Source: Sympetrum striolatum
Taxonomy: Eukaryota; Arthropoda; Insecta; Odonata; Libellulidae
Reading direction: 5' to 3'
Length of the DNA: 64,000 nt
Assembly (NCBI GenBank): GCA_947579665.1
Contig: OX388352.1
Coordinates: 37,194,216-37,258,215, forward strand
A program made the position numbers and the translations under genes. Below the pieces are notes generated by a model. The model did no database searches. It had not been told where the DNA came from and saw only the letters and a list, made by a program, of their open reading frames with translations. Shown one piece after another: positions 51,247 through 60,628 of the stretch. The stretch's first letter is position 1; each line of letters begins with the position of its first letter.

Positions 51247-52792
51247 TATTTTATAAAACCGGAAAATAAATAAATCATAAAATATTTTTAAATATCAAAT
51301 TCTCGTTACTTCATTTGGGATTTCTTGTACTCTGAAGGAGGAGTTTAAGGGGAAGTTTTCTAAGCAAAATAAAATATCTTTCAAGGAAGATGAAACCGTT
51401 GTCGTAAAATTAAATAACTGGATTAAAATATGTATTAATTTTGAATAAAGGATTACCTAAGGATTGTCTCGACGAAAAGTAACATTCCAATATATAACTG
51501 TAAAATGTACGAGGCTTGTCCAGAAAGTAAGTGTACTGAATTTTTGAAGGTTACAAAAATTTATATTTGAACAAAAAAATTACCTGGTTACATTAGTACA
51601 TATGTAAGCTATTATTCGACATAGTCGCCATTCCTCTCAATGCAGATGGTGAACCGGGGTATTAATTTTTTGATGCCTTCCTTGAAGTAGTTTCCCGCCA
51701 AACCCTTCGTTTACTTCTCCACTTCCCCCTTCACCACCTCGTTGGTTGAAAATCTTTTTACACCCATGTGCAGCTTCAGGGAGGTAATAAGATAGTAATC
51801 TGAATGTGCTAAGTCAGGGGAATACGCGGGATGGTTCAGGACATCCCATTTAAACAAGGCGAGCAGTTCCTTCGCCCGGCCCGGCCTCCACTCGATTCAA
51901 CTTGTGTTGGTCTGTCAGCTGTTTTGGGACCCACCTCGCAGACAGTTTCCAATATCCGAGGGTTTCTGTGATCATTTTGTGTAGCAGAGATCTGAATATT
52001 TGTGGAAACATCGCAGAAAGTTCATCCACAGTCAATCTGTGATCGTCACGGAGCGCATTTTCGATTTTTTCCACAATTTCGTCAGTCACAATTGAAGGTC
52101 TACCGCTCCTATGATCATCATGCACAGACGTACGACCGTTTTTAAACTCGCGACACCACTTGAACCCACTAGTACAATTCATAGTTTTATCACCATATGC
52201 AGTTTTTACCTCATTATAAACCTCAAACGGAGTTTTTCCCTTCCAAACAAGGTAACGGATGACGCCACGTATTTCGCACTTGGCGGGAGATCGGGTTGAC
52301 ATTTTTCACGAAACTTATTGTAACGTCGACAGTTCTCAACGTACTGACATTGAACCAGTCATGTTGTGTAGGGAAGGAATCAGGCTACACGGCAGAGTAG
52401 CTAACATGTCAAAAAAATCCCTCCGGCCGTGAGAGCCTCAGTACACTACTTTCTGGGCATGCCTCGTATTATTAGTATGCTTACCTGATTGTCAACGCCA
52501 GCATCTCTACCGGTTGAATACAGTCCCTCATTTGAGTATTCTGGTTTTGAATACTGCTTTCCAGTCGAGCCAGCAATTCATCGAATAATGCCGATGGCAT
52601 ACGGAAGTAGTTAAAAAATTTATTTTGGTCTTCCCTTAGCTGAGGAAATAACGTGTTAAACGCACTTGCTTCCACTCTCCGTTGATTGATGGGATGAACC
52701 CAATACATTCTTTTTCTCTGGATCCTTCTTTTCCTTTCCTCCTTTCTTCGACGATGTAAAAACCACATTGCAATCACTCGTTTTCTATCCAT
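49700..52792 (-). CDS. PIF/Harbinger (HARBI1-like) DDE transposase
   Basis: Two exons on the minus strand: 52792-52485 and 50588-49700, joined AG|GTAAGC to CTCTTTCCAG|G, giving 398 aa. Exon 1 has the basic N-terminus and the family's YWVHPINQRR, FNTLFPQL and FFNYFRM segments; the join makes LALTIRYLASGCTF, the expected bridge. The DDE_Tnp_4 core follows: GAVDGKHI (D174), VFVGDGAF (D265) and RYIESSFGIL (E302); D222 and D224 in FGKDCDS are also conserved in the family, and I cannot tell from sequence alone which Asp is the second catalytic one. No stops or frameshifts. A minus-strand AATAAA lies at 49604-49609, 10 bp inside the MADF intron. Its own 1.9 kb intron holds MADF exon 2 and the mariner. 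The length fits the family (350-420 aa). Confidence 0.92.
51508..52468 (-). mobile_element. Internally deleted mariner nested in Harbinger intron
   Basis: Element 51510-52466 (957 bp) between TA at 51508-51509 and 52467-52468, the mariner target duplication. The ends are inverted repeats of about 30 bp: CGAGGCTTGTCCAGAAAGTA on the left and CGAGGCATGCCCAGAAAGTA on the right, then GTGTACTGA in both. It is shorter than a full mariner (about 1.3 kb) because the middle of the transposase gene is gone. It lies wholly in the transposase intron, on the same strand as the transposase. Confidence 0.93.
51850..52302 (-). pseudogene. Mariner transposase, N-terminal half plus frameshifted C-terminal remnant
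   Basis: 150 codons from ATG at 52302: the paired helix-turn-helix DNA-binding region (CEIRGVIRYLVWKGK, FKWCREFKNGR, DDHRSGRPSIVTDEIV) and the linker LGYWKLSARWVPKQLTD that normally precedes the first catalytic Asp. The frame then enters a deletion. Downstream (about 51850-51630) in another frame is the rest of the catalytic domain, NHPAYSPDLAHSDYYL (family consensus HPPYSPDLAPSDYHLF), then an in-frame stop. The first two catalytic aspartates are missing, so the protein cannot cut DNA; a product with only the DNA-binding part is possible in principle. Confidence 0.9.
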
Positions 52793-52929
52793 TGTCCAGA
52801 ATGATCACGTCTGCTTTGTTCGGCTACCAAACATTAACTGCTCATCCGCGCGGCTTTACTAAGCTGTACCGCTCCGTGTGAAAGGCAAACCGCCCAACAG
52901 AAAATCCGCGCAGAATTTTACCGCGCGGA

Positions 52930-52955
52930 AAAATCCGCCCTGTGTGAAATAGGCC
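52930..52955 (-). repeat. Harbinger right terminal inverted repeat
   Basis: 26 bp, perfect match to the left end on the opposite strand; a CCGCGCGG palindrome (52921-52928) adjoins it. Confidence 0.95.
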
Positions 52956-53279
52956 GAACTCCCTATCTGCGCAAGGGGGGGTTTCGGTTAGGCGCCGACA
53001 CTTCGGAGGGCGCGGGCGGTGGCGGAGAAGGATATGGCGGAACGAACGTACTAAGCGGCAACTCGATGCGCCGAGAACCTATGCGGTCGGATCAAACTCC
53101 CTAGTGCCATTGCTGTTCAAATGCTCGAAGATATGATTCTGCGATGAGAGCGTCCATTGCTTGAGATTCGCGTAAGGACTGATATCTTAAAACTCCGAGA
53201 ACGGACCTCTATGTCGTCACGCCGTGTGCGGACCTGGGTCCCAAAAGACCCAGACTTTTCGTCGATTTCTCGTAGAAAT

Positions 53280-53312
53280 ATTATCTCGTCTCGATATATA
53301 ATATATATCGAA
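53280..53312. repeat. AT palindrome at a U4 deletion join
   Basis: At 53291-53311 is TCGATATATA, A, TATATATCGA: perfect 10-bp arms around one base. It replaces about 115 bp that U1-U3 have here (for example U2 20715-20829). No other unit has the palindrome. Confidence 0.7.
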
Positions 53313-54591
53313 ATATATTATACCCCAATAAGGTTCGGGAGGAAAACGACTGTGTGAAACTGAGTAGAGATGCAACGAGTAAACTCACAATCAAAGCATA
53401 AAGCATAGACTAAGAGAACAGCCATATTGTATTACAGTGGAATGGTAAACTAGCTGACATTTTCTGTACTTAGAATTACTCCATCATAAGATCGATAAAA
53501 GTTAGACGACTCAGCGATATAAAGTCCGGTGATTCCTGTAATTTTAATTCAGGAATATTTTTGCTAAAGATTTTAAATTCTAAAAACGATTTTCTAGGAA
53601 AGTTTCAATTAAGGAAATGCATTTCCGAGGTCTCCAGAGACCCGAGGTCCGTACTCCAAGAGTTGATAACCGATAAAAACTATTCGAAAAATCTATCAAC
53701 ACAGATGTCGTCGTCGATTTTGTCGATTTAATTACCCCGGTAAGCGGCATCCACGAGTTCCGAGAGAAAATTAGGAAGCGTTGTGAGGATAGCTACTTTT
53801 AGTCGTTCATCCTTCAGAGAATTAAAAACTAAATAGTTATTGAAGGCAGAGATAAAGGCGTTTACACCCCTTGACACTCAGTACTAACGACTTGCAGGGC
53901 TCAGTTATAACATACGAAAAAACAGAATAGGATCCATTTATTTCAATAATATTTTTATATTGCTTATACCCCTCTTTGTACAGCACCTTCGTCAATTATT
54001 TAAGACATATTGAGATACTACAAAAGTAAATGTAAACATTTATCTTGTGGTATTTTAATCTTTACGTTGTTCATATATTGAGTTGTATATTTGAGAGGTA
54101 AATTAATTGCATTATGAGAAGGTACTGTAAAATTATTTCGTCAAAAATAAAGTGCGACAACCATATATGGTAATATGCGTAGCTGTTATAACGTAAGAGT
54201 TTGGTTTTGTCTATGTTTTGTTTTCTTCTGTTTTATTTTGTTCTGTTTTGTCTTTGCAATGTTTGGTCTATGCTATATTTTGTTTGTGCTCTGTTTTGTA
54301 TTGTTCAGTCGTTCTCTTAGGCTGGGCACAAGTAATCGAGTATGATGCGCACCTGCACGGCGACAGGTTTATTGGCTTCAACGCTAGTGCGTCCTAGTCG
54401 TTGATGTTGGCCGGATTTACCCATATGCGGGCATCTTTCTCCATCTGGATAATCCCCCATTTTTATTGAGCCTTAACTTCCATAAGTATCAATCCTTGAA
54501 ATATGCAGGAGCAATTATTTAAGATTTTTATAAAGGTCCTAATCTTCTTTTTCGGTTTTTCTTAAGATAAAACTCTCCGGTTTTGAATACT

Positions 54592-54751
54592 TAATAGTAT
54601 TTTAGGGCTCCCGGATAGTCATGTGGACAGCGCGTTTGCCTTCGGTAAAAGCGGTCCCGGGTTCGATTCCCGGTGGGAGCCAATGTGCGAAATAACCTAA
54701 GCTGTCGAAGCACTTTTAATAATACTACTACTACTATATAATAGTATTTTA
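54592..54751 (+). mobile_element. Full-length tRNA-derived SINE (U4)
   Basis: Insert 54605-54738 with TAATAGTATTTTA flanks (54592-54604, 54739-54751). Orthologous to the U1 and U2 copies and therefore present in the ancestral monomer; U3 lost it in its 3.46 kb deletion. Confidence 0.88.
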
Positions 54752-57700
54752 ATCGTAGCCATATATTTTTCAAGACTTAAGGAGTCATTGGAAATCAAAT
54801 TGGAAATCAAACTAAACAGTTTTAGGGTCAAAAGCAAGAAGTACGTTCACACAAAGACTAGAAAAATCTTACAATATTGAAAACCAGTTGTGTTTTTTTT
54901 TATTTTTCCTAAACAACCTACAAAATATGCCACTGCTGCAAAGCTATCCTGTCGCAATAGACTTCACCTCATAACTTTTCGGTCTACGGTTCTTGATCCG
55001 CTGGATTTGTATTAGGCGATGCTGAGTAATGAAGAGATACTCAGTTGAAAGTCACTGTTGCCAAGCCTAAGAGGGCGTGTATTTGACGTCGCCCCGCCTA
55101 CTGAATACAGCGCCAAATTTAAACTCGTTGCTGTAAATGTTGTGCATTAACGTATCGGGATGCTTCTGGAGTTAATTTTTTTTTAAATAAAGAGTGAATA
55201 CACAATTTTCAAGGTTTATTTTTATTTTCAAATATATTTATCAAATTATAAGTAAAGTCGTATCTACATCAACCAAATAAAGAAATGTTCGTAAAGTATT
55301 GTTTAATTATTTACTAGCTGAAATGCCCGTTGATTCTCAACGGGGAAATTTAAATTGATAAATACTATTGTTACAATCTTGGTCGTAACACAAACATCAC
55401 TTGTAATTAAGTTTAAAATGTCACCTAAATATTCAATCTCATATCCTTTGAATTACACTTTCTTCGAAAAGATAAAAATCATTAAAGATTATAAAAAAAT
55501 ATATTCGAAGATCAAATTAGGATAAGCAACACCACCATTTAGGAGACATTTTTAGAAAGGAAAAATTGGTTCTTGGAAACGATGATTAAACACAAAAAAC
55601 AGAAATATATTGTATATCACTCTAAAACCACCGATGAATATTCTTTGTAGAAAGTAATTGTATTATGTAGCTGACTTGTACCCCAATACTAAAATGCATA
55701 ACATAAACATGAAGCTCATCAAATAACACAAATGCAATCACAAAGTCAACACAGAAACAAAGATTAAATACCGATGTCAGAAAGATAGTATATTTGAATA
55801 TAAGAATTGGAAGCACATAAGAAACCACAATTAACAATTCTTTAACAAAAGATAAACTTGCTTTACCTTTTCGATCAAGAGATACGATATTGGAGACATT
55901 ATTGTTATAGTTTTACAAATCGCCGTTTACCTCCAAGATTGAATCTGAAAAATCTTTACGATATTCATTTAATCCATTATCGATGTAAATTGATAAGTTG
56001 TAATACTTAATGCGGAAGTTTATATTTAAAAAAATCCGAAACTTAACTGGTTATTTATACGCATTTATTTGTATTAATCGAGAGAAAGGAATTTCATCTA
56101 ACAAACTACTATAAACTCATTTATCCCACGAAATAGTCATTAAACAATTAAATTTATACATATAAAACTTGGTTGCTACAGACACTTCTATAAAATTTAA
56201 AATCTTTCTTAAATACTGGTAATCGTATGTTTTTACGCTCGATTCCTCACAGTATATAGCTGCAATTACTAATATCTCCTTAAATTTCTCCCTCTTCATA
56301 TAATCTATCACTTATTCTTAAAATTAATTTGAAGTAGGAATATTTTCTTGATGTCTTTTTACGGATAAATACATGAGCTAGGGACTCAAAAATCGCCTTG
56401 ATCGTCAGGGGGATGGATTGTTTACGACCTCAAAATTTCGATTAAAAATTAACGTACTTCATCAAAATGTGCGCAATTTTGACTCGAAAACTCACTCACT
56501 ATTCAACGACTTAATTATGAATCCTTATTTTATTTTATTTCTTTTAGTGCTTTATTCAACTTTCTAGGACCATAAGTTCTAATTTAATTTTGCAAAAGAA
56601 ATGAACCCTGTAACGAAATAAATGACCTTTACGTGTATTTCTTATGGTAAGGTTTTGGCCCGTCTGGGTTTGAACCGTCGACTTTAGGGAAATAAAAATC
56701 AGCCTATACTCTGAGCGGGGCGGACTTTTAATTATATAGAAAATTTCAAAGTTTTGCAACTCTCGGTTCTCAAGCTTTTAGGGAACATACATACACACAC
56801 ACCCACACTCTATTTTATACAAGCAGAAGTACCCGTTGATTCTCAACGGGGATATTTAATTTCATAAATATCAGTGTAATATCCTTGATCATAACAAATG
56901 CTTCATAATTGTTGGTAAATAGCGAATACTAGACTTTCCAAACCAATATATCAAGAAATGTAAGTTACAATTAAGTCTACAAAGCCGCTCCAACTCAATA
57001 TTCATTCTCATATACTTTGAATGAAAAATTTCTTCAACTGAGAATATAAAAGTGTACTCTAAGATCACATTAGGATAAGCAGTACCACGTTTAATGTAAC
57101 ATTTTCATACAGGTACAAGAGGACAACTGAATCAAACATTTAGCATAAATTGCAGAAATAAATTATATATCACTCGAAATAGAAAGAAATAAATTATATA
57201 TTATATACCCGTTGAATCTCAACAGGAGAAGGAAGTACTCTTAAATACAAACACTAATACAAAAGCTCCAAACGATAAACCAAATACTAATTACCAACTA
57301 CTTCAAACTGTCCACTATAAGTAAATGAAATCGTGTGAATGTGTGTATGCATGCATGTAAATGACCATTATTTTCATATAATAACCATGCCTCAGTTTAA
57401 AATTCCGGCAGCGAAGCATACTTAGCAAAAGAAGTGGGTTCACTCTGTGGGGCAAAGTACCAAGTGAGACCACCTGACCCAAAAAAAACCCTAATAAACA
57501 AATGCTTCAAAGTGTCAGTCTATAAGTGAATGAGACCGTGTGAATGTGTGTATATATGTATGAAAATAACCAAGAATTTCTTAGAGTAACCCCGCCTTGG
57601 ATTAAAAATGCAACAGTGATGCATGCGAAACAAAAGAAAAGGGGTATCCATCATATATAATTCCTTCTCCTATATCTAATCTAATTCCTATATCTATTAT

Positions 57701-60628
57701 ATTTAGACGCTTCTCCGGATTCATTCATGTATCTATTATATATAATTCCTTCTCCGAATTCATTCATATAGATAGATAGGATACCAATTCACAGGCTAAA
57801 CCACAGGTGTCATTTACTTGAAATTACTTCCCGAGAAGATTGCATCGAAATTCAATCCATAGTTCACAGTCAATATCATCTCCCACTTTTACTGACAGGC
57901 TACAATATGCCTGGTTCACCTCAAAATTAACAGACAACCAAAACATTTTTAGGAATGTTAACTAAGTTTGCTTTTCAATAGAACTGCTCAAAACTCCTTG
58001 TATATGTCAGCAGCCATCATTTATTTGTTGCTCAAATTACCGAAATATCTTTTGCTTCGAATGCTTTTATGATAATTATCATTTGGGTGCTTGCGAATAA
58101 TTAAAAAATCGGATTATGAATTAATATAAGTACAAATATAATTTCTATTCTTCGTGACTTCATTATTCTCCCATACACAATATATCCGATCATGCACATT
58201 CTTACAATGTATGATGATATTTGCACGATTATCAGTATAATATTAAATTAATTACAAAATAAAAAGAATATAAAACGAAATTTGTGAAAATAAAAAGGAA
58301 AAAATTTTTGGACCAAAACGGATTCGAACGGGGAAACTTCTCATTACCAGTCGGGATTGCTATAGCATCAACAAAGGATAACTTGCTGGTGGGGAGAATT
58401 TATATAGATATAAATCACCTTAGTTGTACACTACATGGAAATCTAGATAAAAGTTGCGTATATTTTATCAAAATCCTCGCAATTTCGAATCGTAAACGAT
58501 ATTTCTCGACCAGAATAAGAATCTTTATTCTATTTTCCTTCTTTTGATGCTAGTTTCGACTTCCTACAACTGTTTTTTCTAATTTAGTTTTGCAAAGCAA
58601 ATAAACCTTACAACGAAAAAAGGAACTTTACGTGTATTTCTTATGGAAACGTTTTCACCCGTCTTGGTTCGAACCGCGGACCTTAGGGAAATAAAAAGTA
58701 GCCTATACTCTGCGCGGGGTCGACTTTTAATAATGTAGAAAATTGTAAAGTTTTGCGACTCTCGGTTCTCGAGTTTTTAGCGAACATACATACACACCCA
58801 CACTCTATTTTATATAATAGATATCAATTACTTTAATACCAAATCAATAGATTAGAAATAAACTGACTACTTTTTACGTTGGAAAACCAGTGTGGGAACG
58901 TCGTTCTCATACGTTCGCGCTCCAATACACAACTGATTCAGTGCTCCTTTGAATTTTACAACATTAGGTTGAATTTTCAGTGATCGTTTTCATAATTTGG
59001 GCTATTTATTCCTGATTCATATAAGTATTTATTCTATGAAATTTCTCTCGCTTAAAAATAGTCCAATTCAATTTAAGTTACCTCTTTTAAGCAATTTTGA
59101 GTTGACCTGAGTATCCCAAAATTTCCTGGGATATCTAACGCGAGGAAATTTTGGAATTCTCTTTGGATTTCTCGGTTTCAGCGGACTCGTCTCTTTTCGT
59201 ACTTTATCTTGCACTGCGTATCCCGCAAGTTACCAGTCTTAACCTTCCATGCTATGAATGGATTTAATGTTAATGTAGTTCAATAATTTCATCAATAGAT
59301 GGCTGCTATGTTCACTTTGATTGAGATTGGTCTTTTTTAGCTGCAAACTCCAAGTTACTCAAAAACAAGTTGACTATTCGAACACATGTAACCATTATTA
59401 TCCTAAATATCTCACAATTCTCTTAGATAGATGTATGATAGTTTTAGTTAGTTATCACTGATCTGTACGTAGGTATTAAAATCCTAGGTTAATAAACCAA
59501 TTCAGAATTAACAATATAATTAACGACAGAATGCAATCCGCTTGAAAAAAGAACGAGAAATACTTCAACCAAATCCAAACTAAATCTGATGGTTAGTTAT
59601 TCTATATTATGTTTTTATATTTGATGGCATTTCTAACGATAGTCTCAATAGAATTAGGCTGTATAAAATTTGGGGAATGCAATATGATTATACGTCTTGG
59701 ATTCGGCCCATAGTTTCTCTCTACAGGATGTTATTAATGAGGGTGAAAATGTGAGAAAGTAAACCAGCTGTTTGTCGGTTAAAATAGAAAATTTCTGAAT
59801 TATGTTTCATAAAAAAAACAGGAGTTTAGCCTATAAGGAAAACAATCGACTTATATCAAATCCGTGGTGAATTATTCTGGTTGAAAAGAATTGAGCATCT
59901 AACGCCTGGTTTACGATTCACATTAGATCCAAAATTTATAAATAAATCTTGTCTCTTCTAAATACAAGCCCTGAGATGAGTATCTTTTGCATAAGAAATA
60001 AATATCAGGTTAACTTATATTTTATTTTATTAATTTCCAAATTACCTCCAATATGACTCTGATTGTAATACTAAAGATTACTGATAGGGAGCATTTGGTG
60101 TACTTTTGTTGGACCAAGAGGTGGCTTGAAAAAGTTTTGGAAACACTGCGCTAATTCATAATGATTCAATTCATTCAAATTTGGCGCTGTATTCAGTAGG
60201 CGGGGCGACGGCGAATACGCCCTCTTAGGTTTGGCAACAGCGCTCTACTTTCAACAGGGTACCTCTGCATTGTTCATCCTCCTCTAGTACAAATGCAGCT
60301 GCTCAAGATCCACGGACTGAAAGGTTTTGGGGCGAAGTCTACCATGACAGGATAACCTTACAGGAGTGGTAAATGTGAATTTATTTTTACGTATTTTTGT
60401 GTCAAAAATAGGATTTTTGAGTAACTACCCGATTCTCGAACCTTTCGTTAAGTCTATTAGTTTTGTATTTTTCGATTCGAACAGAAATTTTATTTTATAA
60501 CCTTGTAGATTCACTCATCTCTTATTAGAAAATATTAATTTAAACATTAAAATTTGTTTATATAATATAAGAACGAGCTCAAATGGATTCTCTGTTTTGT
60601 CTCTAACTTAATGAACACAAATTAAAAT

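Larger units (their letters stand above)
49094..52958 (+). mobile_element. PIF/Harbinger DNA transposon with nested mariner
   Basis: Element 49097-52955 (3,859 bp; about 2.9 kb without the mariner). The terminal inverted repeats are 26 bp and perfect (49097-49122 and 52930-52955, starting GGCCTATTTCACACAGGG), and stay similar to about 36 bp. It is flanked by GAA at 49094-49096 and 52956-52958; U1, U2 and U3 read GAGCGAACTCCC across the same site, which is the empty target with GAA once. Subterminal regions carry the palindrome CCGCGCGG five times (49124, 49216, 49265, 52846, 52921). It encodes both proteins expected of an autonomous PIF/Harbinger element. Only U4 carries it, so it arrived after the units separated. 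Confidence 0.95.
40708..60628 (+). repeat. Macrosatellite unit U4 (19.9 kb, carries Harbinger insertion)
   Basis: Fourth full unit and the most complete version of the monomer. Without the 3,859-bp Harbinger element and one copy of its 3-bp target duplication it is about 16.06 kb. It keeps both LINE relics and both ends of the piggyBac-like relic. It lacks the truncated SINE that U1-U3 carry (near 46720) and has lost about 115 bp next to 53280, where a short AT palindrome fills the gap. Confidence 0.95.
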
